From NCBI GenBank assembly GCA_002839545.1, contig PGYG01000015.1:1-35311 (forward strand): 35,311 nucleotides of DNA, written 5' to 3'. A program made the position numbers and the translations under genes. The DNA is from Candidatus Methanoperedentaceae archaeon HGW-Methanoperedenaceae-1. GTDB taxonomy: Archaea > Halobacteriota > Methanosarcinia > Methanosarcinales > Methanoperedenaceae. Under the pieces are notes generated by a model. That model was not told the origin of the DNA and did not search any database. It saw nothing but the letters and a program-made list of their open reading frames with translations. Below are positions 25,859-35,069 of this stretch, piece by piece. How positions within the stretch are numbered: the stretch's first letter is position 1; every line of letters starts with the position of its first letter.

Positions 25859-26427
25859 TGCGCATGAAAATCACTGGTATTTCAGGAAGTCCGAACATTG
25901 GCGGGAATAATGAACGGATAATTGACCTTGCACTTGGTATTGCAAAAGAAAAGGGATTTGAAACCGATAAAATATTTATCTCACAGCTTGAAGTTTCACC
26001 GTGTACAGACTGCGGTGCCTGCAAAAATGGCAGGGAGTGTTCTATTAATGACGACATGGCTAAACTTTACGGGATACTTGAAAACTCGGACGCTTTCATT
26101 GTAAGCTCGCCTGTCTTTTTCGGGTGCGTTTCAGCGCAGTTAAAGGCTCTGTTTGACCGTTCCGTTCTGTTGAGGCGAAACGGCTTTCTGCTCAAGGGCA
26201 AAATAGGCGGGGCTGTTGCAATTGGCGGCTCAAGGAACGGAGGGCAGGAATTCACGATACAGGCAATTCATTCATGGATGCATATCCACGGTATGGTTGT
26301 TGTCGGGGATTCAGCGCATTTTGGCGGGAGCGCGGTTAAGCCTGTGGACTCTGACGATGATGGTTTGAAGACGGTAAGGGATACAGTGGAAATGGTTTGC
26401 GATACACTTACAAGAATGGGAAAGTGA
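25858..26427 (+). CDS. iron-sulfur flavoprotein / flavodoxin-family NAD(P)H reductase (Isf-type)
   Basis: MKITGISGSPNIGGNNERIIDLAL; CTDCGACKNGREC; VSSPVFFGCVSAQLKALFDR. Start 25858 or 25864. Confidence 0.88.
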   Translation: MRMKITGISGSPNIGGNNERIIDLALGIAKEKGFETDKIFISQLEVSPCTDCGACKNGRECSINDDMAKLYGILENSDAFIVSSPVFFGCVSAQLKALFDRSVLLRRNGFLLKGKIGGAVAIGGSRNGGQEFTIQAIHSWMHIHGMVVVGDSAHFGGSAVKPVDSDDDGLKTVRDTVEMVCDTLTRMGK

Positions 26428-26835
26428 ATGGATAAATACCACCTGGTTAAACAGTTCTCAAAACCCGAAGACGGGGAATACGTACCAATAACCTTCATAG
26501 AGTTCACGCGAAAACTCGTTGGCTGGTCGCCTGGATTAAGAAGAAGTGTGTATGTCGAAAATGAGGATGATAAAGATAAGCTGAAAAGGGTGCGTGAAGT
26601 TAACCTCATGATTGCCATAAACCACCTTTCAGGCAATACTTCATCCATTGAACTCACAGATGAGGAAATGGCGCAGTTTGAGGAAGTTTACAATTCATTC
26701 ATCGGGAAAGGCGGGCAGTTGATGTACACGCGGAAAAAGGTGGATAAAAAGACTGTTTCCTTTTTTGAGGTTCATGAAACCGGCAGGAAGACTGCTGAAG
26801 CGCCTGGGAAATATATGTTATCTGACAGGATGTGA
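26428..26835 (+). CDS. hypothetical archaeal protein (possibly DUF5788-like)
   Basis: 135 aa, starts directly after the previous stop; family assignment from memory only. Confidence 0.7.
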   Translation: MDKYHLVKQFSKPEDGEYVPITFIEFTRKLVGWSPGLRRSVYVENEDDKDKLKRVREVNLMIAINHLSGNTSSIELTDEEMAQFEEVYNSFIGKGGQLMYTRKKVDKKTVSFFEVHETGRKTAEAPGKYMLSDRM

Positions 26836-26899
26836 ACCTGCTTTATTCCGGTGAATGGTTACCATACAATTAATTATATTCCAGCCGTTTTAACCTCTG

Positions 26900-27199
26900 A
26901 TGAAAGATGCGCTCAGGCAGGTTCAGGACGGGGTGATACTTGACCTTGAGATAACACCGAACGCAAAAGAAACAGAAATACACGGGTACAATCCCTGGCG
27001 CAAACGCATCGAAGTCCGCCTCTCCGAACAGGCGCAGAAAGGTAAAGCCAACGACCAGCTCATTTTGTTTTTCTCGGATTTGCTGCATATAAGTCATGGC
27101 AAGGTACAGATAATCGCTGGACATACAAGCAGCAAGAAATCAGTAAAGATTACAGGGGTAACATCAGAGGAAATTCTGGGGATATTAAACAGGACATGA
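26900..27199 (+). CDS. DUF167 / YggU (UPF0235) family protein
   Basis: LDLEITPNAKETEIHGYNPWRKRIEVRLSEQAQKGKANDQLILFFSDLL...GHTSSKKSVKI. Confidence 0.9.
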   Translation: MKDALRQVQDGVILDLEITPNAKETEIHGYNPWRKRIEVRLSEQAQKGKANDQLILFFSDLLHISHGKVQIIAGHTSSKKSVKITGVTSEEILGILNRT

Positions 27200-27621
27200 A
27201 CAAAAGAATCCTTGAGGATATTGAACGTCTTGAAAAGCTTGAAGAAATAATTGAGGAACTCAAAAACCTTGCAGGCTCCGGGGCGGTTATAGTGGTTGAA
27301 GGGAGAAAAGACTCAGAATCACTCAGGCATCTGGGCATCGAAGGGGATATCAGGTTTGCTACCCAACAGCCATTGATCGGGTTTACGGAATCGTTATCAA
27401 AATCCAGTGGCGGGATTATCCTGTTAACCGACTGGGACAGAAAAGGCGGCATAATTGCGCGCAAGATTATAGCATACCTTTTGACTTATGGTGTTATGCC
27501 AAATACTGAAATACGGTCGAAAATCAGGGGTCTTGTAAAAAAAAGGATAAAGGATGTTGAAAGTCTTGGGAATTACATCGACAAACTCAGGGCAGAACTA
27601 TATGGTGTTCCGGAATTTTGA
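27196..27621 (+). CDS. small TOPRIM-domain protein
   Basis: AVIVVEGRKDSESLRHLGIEGDIR...GGIILLTDWDRKGGIIARKI: TOPRIM E and DxD motifs; overlaps the previous CDS by 4 bp. Confidence 0.87.
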   Translation: MNKRILEDIERLEKLEEIIEELKNLAGSGAVIVVEGRKDSESLRHLGIEGDIRFATQQPLIGFTESLSKSSGGIILLTDWDRKGGIIARKIIAYLLTYGVMPNTEIRSKIRGLVKKRIKDVESLGNYIDKLRAELYGVPEF

Positions 27622-27949
27622 AAACCGAATTCAAAAAAGGTATAACCACAACGCTTTTAAGCTATTCAGCCCTTAATGGGATTGTTTAAGTTTGCTTAAG
27701 ATGCAGTTAAACATTAATACAATCATCCAAAGAATAGTAGTTAGTTTAAAATATTCATTATCATAAAGGGTTTAAACAGACAATTTATACCCAAATATAA
27801 AATATTGGTTATCATTTCCGGCATGGAATGATACTGATAAACAATCATGTGACATATGATTTAGTAAAGTAAAAAAACGTATGGAGTAATACAGATTCCA
27901 TACCGATGATATACTTTTCTAGCTACTTTTTAAAAGGAGGGTTACATAT

Positions 27950-29440
27950 ATGCAAAGTTCAGATACTATAAAATATATAATTCACGCTAAAATAAAAGCA
28001 GATGGAGTAATAGAACGCCCTGACGTTATCGGCGCTATATTCGGGCAGACAGAAGGTTTGATAGGTAATGACCTTGACCTGCGCGAACTCCAGAAAAGCG
28101 GAAGAATCGGCAGGCTTGAGGTTAATATCAAGTCCAACATGGGTAAATCACAGGGCTCGATAGAAATCCCGTCAAGCCTGGACAGGGTTGAGACCGCAGT
28201 TCTTGCCGCAAGTCTTGAGACCATTGACAGGATTGGACCATGTCTTTCCCACATCGATGTTGTAAATATCGAGGACGTCAGGACATCGAAGCGAAAACAG
28301 ATAGTTGACCGTGCAAAAATAATTCTCACGGAAATGTTTGATGCCGGTCTTCCTGAAAGCCAGGAAATCACTGCCGAGATAAGGCAGTCTATAAGAATCG
28401 AAGACATGACAACCTATGGTAAGGACAACATTCCGATGGGACCGAATGTTCTTGATTCTGACGCAATACTTGTGGTTGAAGGGCGGGCAGACGTGCTGAA
28501 CCTTCTTAAATATGGCATTAAGAACGCCATTGCAGTTGGCGGGACAAACGTCCCTGTTGCCATTGTTGATATATGCAAGAAAAAGATATGCACTGCCTTC
28601 ACTGACGGTGACAGGGGCGGTGAGTTGATTATAAAGGAACTGCTCCAGGTTGCTGATATAGATTATATTGCACGTGCTCCTGACGGTAAGGGAGTTGAGG
28701 AATGTGTCCAGAAAGAGATTGTCAAATCTCTGAGACAGAAGATACCTGTGGAACAGGCACTTGACTACTACCAGGTAAGCAGGAAAAGACGGCTTGCAAT
28801 TGCTGCTGCAACAAAGAAAAAGACATCCCGTAAGGGCGGCGATTATTCTATAAGGGCAGAGGTTGAGCCTGAAATAGAACCAGTCGAAAGAGCCGAGAGA
28901 ACTGATAGGTTTGAGAGAACCGAGAGACCAGAGAGAACCGAGAGGACTGAAAGAACCGAAAGACCTGAGAGGACTGAAAGAACCGAAAGACCTGAGAGGA
29001 CTGAAAGAACCGAGAGGACTGAAAGAACTGAAAGACCTGAGAGGACAGAGAGAACCGAGAGGCATGATAGGACAGAGAGAACTGGTAGAACAGGCAGAAC
29101 TGACAAATTCCCGGTTGTTGAAGAGGTAGTGGAAACGGTTGAGCCAGAGGGCAAAGATAGTGTTTTCATGGAACACATTGAGAAACTCAGCGGAACACTC
29201 AGTGCGCGTTTGCTTGATGAAGGAAACAAGGTTATACGTGAAGTACCTGTCCGTGACCTAGCCACTGCATTGAAAGATGCAAACGGGAACGTCACAAGCG
29301 TGGTGTTCGATGGTGTGATAACACAACGGATAGTTGATATTGCAGCTAATAAAGGCATAAATACCCTTATAGGCGCAAAAATCGGGAACGTTGTAAAAAG
29401 CCCGTCATCAATGATAATAGAAGCCTCAAAGAATTTGTAG
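27950..29440 (+). CDS. dnaG: archaeal DnaG-type primase (TOPRIM) with an Arg/Glu/Thr repeat linker
   Basis: [88 protein letters not shown] and [19 protein letters not shown] upstream. Confidence 0.96.
   Translation: MQSSDTIKYIIHAKIKADGVIERPDVIGAIFGQTEGLIGNDLDLRELQKSGRIGRLEVNIKSNMGKSQGSIEIPSSLDRVETAVLAASLETIDRIGPCLSHIDVVNIEDVRTSKRKQIVDRAKIILTEMFDAGLPESQEITAEIRQSIRIEDMTTYGKDNIPMGPNVLDSDAILVVEGRADVLNLLKYGIKNAIAVGGTNVPVAIVDICKKKICTAFTDGDRGGELIIKELLQVADIDYIARAPDGKGVEECVQKEIVKSLRQKIPVEQALDYYQVSRKRRLAIAAATKKKTSRKGGDYSIRAEVEPEIEPVERAERTDRFERTERPERTERTERTERPERTERTERPERTERTERTERTERPERTERTERHDRTERTGRTGRTDKFPVVEEVVETVEPEGKDSVFMEHIEKLSGTLSARLLDEGNKVIREVPVRDLATALKDANGNVTSVVFDGVITQRIVDIAANKGINTLIGAKIGNVVKSPSSMIIEASKNL
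28895..29101 (+). repeat. 207-bp degenerate 9-bp tandem repeat (23 copies by position) inside dnaG, encoding (E-R-T/P)n
   Basis: Unit GAR-AGR-ACY/CCN; includes an exact 27-bp tandem duplication GAAAGACCTGAGAGGACTGAAAGAACC at 28958-28984 and 28985-29011. Confidence 0.95.
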
Positions 29441-29447
29441 GTCTGGT

Positions 29448-30482
29448 ATGTGGGTTGACCCATTCCCGGATTTCAATCCTGTAAAACCACTGTTCATTTG
29501 CATACTTGCAAATACCGAGACTGCCAAAATCCCGAATATATCAGCAGCAGGGAAGTCGCCTGAACTGACAGATTACACACCTGCTGCGGATGCGGAACTT
29601 GTTGAAACAGGCAATGCCATAAGTCTCAAGGAGCCGGCGATGTGTCCTTCGGGCGCTCCCACGCCTGCGATACTGACAAGGGCGGCAGTCCTGCTCACAG
29701 GAATACCATGTATCTATGTGGATGCAGGTTTGAATGTTAAGCCGAAGGTTCCTTTTGTTGACCTGAATGGCAGTCCTGGCGGAGACATCAGGACAGGAAA
29801 GGCGGTTGTAGATGCGGCTGGAATCTATGAAAGTGCCCGTATGTTTGGGAAAAGTATCGGGAAACTTTCGGATTGTGTGATAATCGGCGAGAGTGTTCCG
29901 GGCGGTACAACTACTGCTCTTGGCGTAATGCGGGCACTGGGTTATGATGGCAGGGTTTCATCAAGTTTCCCTGACAACCCTGTTGGGATAAAGGATGCGG
30001 TTGTAAACGAAGGTATGAATAATGCGGGCATCTCGTTTGGCAGTCTGGAAAATGACCCGATGCGGGCTGTGCAGTGTCTTGGCGACCCGATGATGCCGGC
30101 AGCAGCAGGGCTTGTTGACGGACTTGGTGTAAAAACAGTTCTTGCAGGCGGAACCCAGATGGTTTCGGTACTTAGCATAATAAAAGCACTCGGGCTTAAG
30201 AGGGATGTTTCAATAGCAACAACGCGGTATGTGGCTGATGACCCGACAGCCAATTTCAGGGAAATGACTGATAAGCTCGGGTTCAGGGCTTATGCTGCTG
30301 ACCCCGGATTTGGCACATCAAGGGTTAAAGGTCTTAAGATGTATGAAAAAGGTGACGTGAAAGAGGGAGTTGGCGCAGGGGGGGCGATGTTTGCGGCAGC
30401 CATGATGGGGATTTCCCAGAAGGAGTTCAGGGAGAAAGTGGAAGAAGTGTATGAGAGTACGTTTTTGAATAAAAATGCATGA
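29448..30482 (+). CDS. cobT: nicotinate mononucleotide-dependent phosphoribosyltransferase CobT, archaeal type (TIGR00303 family)
   Basis: LAGGTQMVSVLSIIKALGLKRDVSIATTRYVADDPTANF; SLKEPAMCPSGAPTPAILTRAAV. Confidence 0.87.
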   Translation: MWVDPFPDFNPVKPLFICILANTETAKIPNISAAGKSPELTDYTPAADAELVETGNAISLKEPAMCPSGAPTPAILTRAAVLLTGIPCIYVDAGLNVKPKVPFVDLNGSPGGDIRTGKAVVDAAGIYESARMFGKSIGKLSDCVIIGESVPGGTTTALGVMRALGYDGRVSSSFPDNPVGIKDAVVNEGMNNAGISFGSLENDPMRAVQCLGDPMMPAAAGLVDGLGVKTVLAGGTQMVSVLSIIKALGLKRDVSIATTRYVADDPTANFREMTDKLGFRAYAADPGFGTSRVKGLKMYEKGDVKEGVGAGGAMFAAAMMGISQKEFREKVEEVYESTFLNKNA

Positions 30483-30513
30483 TTTATTAAATATACTCAA
30501 CAAAACATGTCTT

Positions 30514-30798
30514 TTAAGTATTTTGTTCTTGTAATTTCTCTTGCAACCACAAATTTAAAAGAGTGTCTGGCGATACACCGTGACGCTTGGCAAATTCCCG
30601 GACCTTTGCAGATAATTTATTGTCAACAGCATAGTATGTAACTTCGGATTTAATATCAACTTCAAATTCGGCTGGTTTTGTTTCTTCCCAGTGTTCGGCG
30701 ATGTCGTGCTTATCCCAGTATTCGCCAATTTCTTTGTAGCTCTGTGCTTTTGATACTGAACTTTTATTTTTGCTCAAGCTTTTCGATAATGTTTTCAT
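30514..30798 (-). CDS. CopG/BrnA-like antitoxin family protein, apparently without toxin partner
   Basis: EYWDKHDIAEHWEETKPAEFEVDIKSEVTYYAVDNKLSAKVREFAKRHGVSPDTLLNLWLQEKL. Confidence 0.68.
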   Translation of the reverse strand: MKTLSKSLSKNKSSVSKAQSYKEIGEYWDKHDIAEHWEETKPAEFEVDIKSEVTYYAVDNKLSAKVREFAKRHGVSPDTLLNLWLQEKLQEQNT

Positions 30799-30954
30799 AC
30801 CAGATTAGACCAACGATTTTCAATATATATCCTTTTCTTTTTAATTACTTAAATCCTCCCCAAGTATTATTTTTCATCTTTTATCTGAATGCGACAGGCG
30901 TTATTATGCTCATATAATGCGATAGAAGCCAAACACCCCCTTAAATCAAAAAAT

Positions 30955-31326
30955 TCACGCCATAATATCCTTATCAATATCCTCAGCAAGTTTTTTCATT
31001 TTATTATGCCACTCGTCAATATTTAACTTAATCATCTCTTTCATCTTGCTCGGTTCAAGTGCGATATATTCATAATAATAACCGCCTGAACTTATTGTCC
31101 TCGTTTCCCTGTAAACAAGACCGCACGTAATCAGGTTCTGAAGCGACCTGTAAGCAGTACTCCGTTCCCTGTCCAGGACTTCACCGAGCTTCTCGGCAGT
31201 CATTGGACCTTTTGTCACAAGTGCTTTATACGTATCAATATCGACATTCTTGAGTCCGAGGATACATTTGGCAATATCCTCGCATTTAAACTCACCTTTA
31301 ATCATTTCAGGAATGGAGCTGGGCAT
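30955..31326 (-). CDS. winged-helix transcriptional regulator (TrmB-like)
   Basis: MPSSIPEMIKGEFKCEDIAKCILGLKNVDIDTYKALVTKGPMTAEKLGEVLDRERSTAYRSLQNLITCGLVYRET; start reassigned from 31461 to ATG 31326. Confidence 0.83.
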   Translation of the reverse strand: MPSSIPEMIKGEFKCEDIAKCILGLKNVDIDTYKALVTKGPMTAEKLGEVLDRERSTAYRSLQNLITCGLVYRETRTISSGGYYYEYIALEPSKMKEMIKLNIDEWHNKMKKLAEDIDKDIMA

Positions 31327-31337
31327 AATAATCACGT

Positions 31338-31360
31338 GTTTTGCACAATTTATACAAAAC
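31338..31360. promoter_or_regulatory. candidate operator dyad between a divergent regulator and ferredoxin gene
   Basis: GTTTTG-N11-CAAAAC (gttttgcacaatttatacaaaac) in the 67-bp intergenic gap. Confidence 0.45.
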
Positions 31361-31393
31361 CTATCTATACCTGTAAGCATATATAATTTGTGA

Positions 31394-31573
31394 ATGCCGG
31401 AAGGACTAATTGCGGTACAGGGATGCAGGAAATGCGGACGGTGTAATAACATATGCAGCACCGGCGCACTTGAACGTATTGACGGCTATTCAAGGATAAA
31501 TAACGAGCTTTGTGAGCTGTGTATGAAATGTGTCATAAAGTGTCCAAACAAGGCTCTCAGGTTAATAGAGTAA
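31394..31573 (+). CDS. small 2[4Fe-4S] ferredoxin (59 aa)
   Basis: Hand translation MPEGLIAVQGCRKCGRCNNICSTGALERIDGYSRINNELCELCMKCVIKCPNKALRLIE*; two CxxCxxCxxxC motifs. One residue below the ORF-track cutoff. Confidence 0.9.
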   Translation: MPEGLIAVQGCRKCGRCNNICSTGALERIDGYSRINNELCELCMKCVIKCPNKALRLIE

Positions 31574-31698
31574 TGATTTGCCTGGCAGAACCCGCATCCA
31601 CGATTTCGGGTCAGTACAGGATGATTCCTATACGCATACGATTGCTGACTGGAGTTTATAGGATAAAGATATAAGCATGAAACCGGAATCATAGCTTG

Positions 31699-31854
31699 AT
31701 GAGTCCAAAAGAGATTATAATTGTAATTATTGCCCTGATTGTTGCAGGTTTCATATTCCAGTTATTGCTCGGGATTACAATGCTTCTTATCAAGACAATT
31801 GCGTTTATGATAGTCGCATACGCGGTTTACCTTTTCTTGAAAAGGATTTTGTAA
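31699..31854 (+). CDS. small hydrophobic membrane protein (51 aa)
   Basis: Hand translation MSPKEIIIVIIALIVAGFIFQLLLGITMLLIKTIAFMIVAYAVYLFLKRIL*; two TM segments. Confidence 0.5.
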   Translation: MSPKEIIIVIIALIVAGFIFQLLLGITMLLIKTIAFMIVAYAVYLFLKRIL

Positions 31855-31868
31855 ACGCTAACGTGCAG

Positions 31869-32054
31869 TTAATCAGAATGCCTTCTTTCAAGAAGCTGGT
31901 GCACGATAAAAATAACTATCCAGAAGCCAATAGAACCAATTAAAGCCCCCTCAAAATCCACAACCTTTTGCAGTAAATATTTTAACATAAAATAAATTAT
32001 GAAATACACAATTGAGGCAGCGGACGCTGTAAAATAAGGGCTTTTTTTATCCAT
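31869..32054 (-). CDS. small membrane protein, hypothetical
   Basis: MDKKSPYFTASAASIVYFIIYFMLKYLLQKVVDFEGALIGSIGFWIVIFIVHQLLERRHSD; two hydrophobic helices and a charged tail. Confidence 0.55.
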   Translation of the reverse strand: MDKKSPYFTASAASIVYFIIYFMLKYLLQKVVDFEGALIGSIGFWIVIFIVHQLLERRHSD

Positions 32055-32224
32055 GCTCTGAAATCAAGTCTTCAGAATAGTATTATTGTCTCAAATAACT
32101 TTGCATTTAATATTTATCGAGATTTACAGATACTGTTTACACGGTTTTTAATATAAAATTATATATGTAGCCAGTCCTATCTTGGACGATTAAGACGATT
32201 AATAGTGCGAAATGGGATGAAAAA

Positions 32225-33520
32225 ATGACGAAGAAAATCAAACTCTCAGAACTTGGAAGCCTGTTCGGTGACCTTGATGTCGAGGCTCTTGAAGGAGTGA
32301 AAATAGAAGGTGATGTAGAGCTTGACCTCGGGCAGGTTGGTTTAAATCCGCAGCTGGCATATGCGCTGGGTCATGAAACAACACAAATTGCGTTACACTT
32401 AATGAATATTTCCAGGATACTGGGTTATCCTGTTGACCAGATGCTTGGCGCGGCATCACCTATGGCTGCCCCCAGAAGGCTGAGCCGGTTAATCGATTCA
32501 AAATTCAGTGTCGGTAAAATTGAGGAATGGAAAAATCCGATACAGGAAGTTGTGCTTGGTGCAACATCATCTGACGGCGGCACCAGAAAGAGCACGATAA
32601 CACTGGGTGGCGAGAATGCGCTTCCTTATTATTTTGACAGTCCTATGCCGCACCGTAACCACATAACAATGGACGTTTTTGATATGCCAATCGGCATGGC
32701 AAAAGCCGTGAAATCCAATTATGAGGATGTTATGGAAAGCCCGGCTGAATGGGCAAAGAAAGTCGTGCGTGATTTCGGGGCTGACATGGTGACAATCCAT
32801 CTTATCAGCACAGACCCGAATATCAAGGACACGTCTCCCGCCGAGGCTGCAAAAACAGTAGAAGAGGTGCTTCAGGCAGTAGATGTGCCAATCGTTATCG
32901 GCGGCTCAGGCAACCCTGAAAAAGACCCTGCGGTGCTTGAGAAAGCAGCAGAAGTGGCAGAGGGTGAAAGATGCCTTCTGGCGTCTGCAAGCCTGAACCT
33001 TGATTATGCGCGTATAGCAGAGGCGGCAAAGAAGTACAACCATGTTGTTCTTTCATGGACGCAGCTTGAGATAAATGCCCAGAAGGAGCTTAACCGCAAA
33101 CTCATGAAACAGTGCGGGGTGGCGCGGGAAAATATCGTGATGGACCCGACAACTGCGGCTCTTGGTTACGGGCTTGATTACGCTTATACAAATATGGAAC
33201 GGATAAGGCTGGCTGGATTGTCAGGCGACAAGGAACTGAACTTCCCGATGTCAAGCGGCACAACAAACGCATGGGGCGCTCGCGAGTCCTGGATGGTTTC
33301 TTCGCCATTGAAAGAGGATTCTGACTGGGGACCGCGTGAGTACAGGGGACCGATATGGGAGATTATCACAGGACTTACCCTGTCACTTGCAGGGAATGAC
33401 CTGTTCATGATGATGCACCCGACAGCAGTCCAGGTATTAAAAGAGATTACGCAAACCCTTTATGGCTCCAAGGAAAATGAGCCGGTTGATATAAGCAACT
33501 GGGTTTCGGCGGTGGTATAA
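32225..33520 (+). CDS. cdhD: acetyl-CoA decarbonylase/synthase complex delta subunit
   Basis: [35 protein letters not shown]...[25 protein letters not shown]. Confidence 0.95.
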   Translation: MTKKIKLSELGSLFGDLDVEALEGVKIEGDVELDLGQVGLNPQLAYALGHETTQIALHLMNISRILGYPVDQMLGAASPMAAPRRLSRLIDSKFSVGKIEEWKNPIQEVVLGATSSDGGTRKSTITLGGENALPYYFDSPMPHRNHITMDVFDMPIGMAKAVKSNYEDVMESPAEWAKKVVRDFGADMVTIHLISTDPNIKDTSPAEAAKTVEEVLQAVDVPIVIGGSGNPEKDPAVLEKAAEVAEGERCLLASASLNLDYARIAEAAKKYNHVVLSWTQLEINAQKELNRKLMKQCGVARENIVMDPTTAALGYGLDYAYTNMERIRLAGLSGDKELNFPMSSGTTNAWGARESWMVSSPLKEDSDWGPREYRGPIWEIITGLTLSLAGNDLFMMMHPTAVQVLKEITQTLYGSKENEPVDISNWVSAVV

Positions 33521-34930
33521 ATGAAAGTTAACAGCCCGCTCCAGGTTTACAAGTATTTGCCGCAGACAAACTGCGGCGAGTGCGGTGAAACGACATGCAT
33601 GGCTTTTGCATCCCATCTTATTGACAGGTCGATGAAACTTGAGGACTGCCCGCCCCTGCTTAAGGATGAGTTCAAGGAAAAATACCTTGAGCTTGAGACA
33701 CTGCTTGCGCCGGAAATCCGCGAGGTAATCATTGGCACGGGTGAGCACGCAAAGGCGATTGGCGGGGATGATGTGCTTTACCGCCACCAGTTAACATTTT
33801 TTAATCCTACAAAGTTTGCCTATGATGTCTGGGATACGATGCCAGAAGCAGAGCTTGTGGAGAGGGTTAATAAAATCCAGAATTTCCAGAAGTTCTATGT
33901 TGGCAAGTTCCTGAATGTGGATATGGTTGCTGTAAGGTGTGTTTCAAATGATGCCGCGAAATTCGCAGAAGCTGTAAAGAAAGTCAGCGAAACCACGGAA
34001 TTCCCGCTTATCCTGTGTTCGTTTGACCCTGCTGTCCTGAGGGCAGGTCTTGAGGTCGTGAAGGACAAGAATCCGCTGATTTATGCGGCAACCGAGGAGA
34101 ACTGGGGCGATGTAGCGGAACTGGCGCTTGATTATAATGTCCCGGTCGTACTGTTCTCACCTGACCTTGATAAGCTAAAATCCATTGCAGCGACATTCCT
34201 TGAGATGGGAATCAAAAACCTCGTGCTTGACCCTGGAACGTATCCGCAGGGGAACCAGTTGAAAGGGACGTTTGACAGGTTTATCCAGATTCGAAGAGCA
34301 GGTATCAGGGAGGGACAGAAAGAAATTGCCTTCCCGATTATGGCTGTTCCCATGAACACGTATCTTGTGTATGACGAGCCTGTGACTGCTTCGTACTGGG
34401 AAACGGTGCTTGCTTCTATTTTCACGGTGCGGTATGGCGATATTATGATTTTGCACAGTCTTGAGCCGTACGCGCTCTTGCCTGAAGTGCATATCAGGGA
34501 TACGATTTACACTGACCCGAGAACGCCTGTGAAGGTCGAGCCTGGTGTCTTTGAGGTCGGCTCGCCTACAAAGGATTCGCCTGTTATTGTGACCACGAAT
34601 TTCGCGCTCACGTATTATACGGTTGAGAGTGACCTTTCGTCTAACAAGATTGACTGCTATATTGCTGCTGTTGATACTGATGGAATCGGTGTTGAGGCAG
34701 CGGTTGCTGGAGGACAGCTTACGGCAGCCAAGATTAAGGAGACGTTTGATAAGGCAGGGTTTGATTTTGCCGAGAAGACGTCCCACGGTGCAGTGATATT
34801 GCCTGGTCTTTCTGCAAGGCTTCAGGGTGATGTCGAGGATGCCACAGGGCTTAAGGTTCTGATAGGTCCTCCTGATTCAGGAAGGATTCCGGGCTGGATG
34901 GAGAAGAGCTGGCCGCCCAAGGCTAAGTAG
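33521..34930 (+). CDS. cdhE: acetyl-CoA decarbonylase/synthase complex gamma subunit (corrinoid/Fe-S)
   Basis: MKVNSPLQVYKYLPQTNCGECGETTCMAFASHLIDRSMKLEDCPPL ([4Fe-4S] motif); ATG directly follows the cdhD stop. Confidence 0.96.
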   Translation: MKVNSPLQVYKYLPQTNCGECGETTCMAFASHLIDRSMKLEDCPPLLKDEFKEKYLELETLLAPEIREVIIGTGEHAKAIGGDDVLYRHQLTFFNPTKFAYDVWDTMPEAELVERVNKIQNFQKFYVGKFLNVDMVAVRCVSNDAAKFAEAVKKVSETTEFPLILCSFDPAVLRAGLEVVKDKNPLIYAATEENWGDVAELALDYNVPVVLFSPDLDKLKSIAATFLEMGIKNLVLDPGTYPQGNQLKGTFDRFIQIRRAGIREGQKEIAFPIMAVPMNTYLVYDEPVTASYWETVLASIFTVRYGDIMILHSLEPYALLPEVHIRDTIYTDPRTPVKVEPGVFEVGSPTKDSPVIVTTNFALTYYTVESDLSSNKIDCYIAAVDTDGIGVEAAVAGGQLTAAKIKETFDKAGFDFAEKTSHGAVILPGLSARLQGDVEDATGLKVLIGPPDSGRIPGWMEKSWPPKAK

Positions 34931-34949
34931 AATTTTTGGTTTGTTGATG

Positions 34950-34975
34950 TGTGACTTTTAAAGTCACATTTTTTT
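34950..34975 (+). terminator. hairpin plus T-tract after cdhE
   Basis: TGTGACTTT-T-AAAGTCACA perfect 9-bp inverted repeat followed by a run of T. Confidence 0.65.
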
Positions 34976-35000
34976 CTTTGTAGTTTCTATTTATCAAATT

Positions 35001-35069
35001 AACCGCAGATACACGCGGATGAACGCAGATGTCGATAAAAATCTGTATTTATCTGTGCCCGATGTGGTT
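35001..35069. repeat. CGCAGAT-type intergenic repeat with imperfect dyad symmetry
   Basis: AACCGCAGATACACGCGGATGAACGCAGATGTCGATAAAAATCTGTATTTATCTGTGCCCGATGTGGTT; 10-bp phased CGCAGAT/CGCGGAT/CGCAGAT then complementary ATCTG...ATCTGTG...GTGGTT. Confidence 0.75.

Noticed and set aside
28843-29463. 206-aa antisense ORF rich in [14 protein letters not shown] (and 334-aa antisense ORF 28172..29176)
   Set aside because: These are reverse-strand readings of the dnaG (GAGAGRACY)n repeat; the hydrophobic pattern is a codon by-product of ERT units and dnaG itself is unambiguous.
31327-31461. N-terminal extension of the winged-helix regulator ORF
   Set aside because: Antisense to the ferredoxin gene; protein-like sequence begins at MPSSIPEMIKG (ATG 31326).
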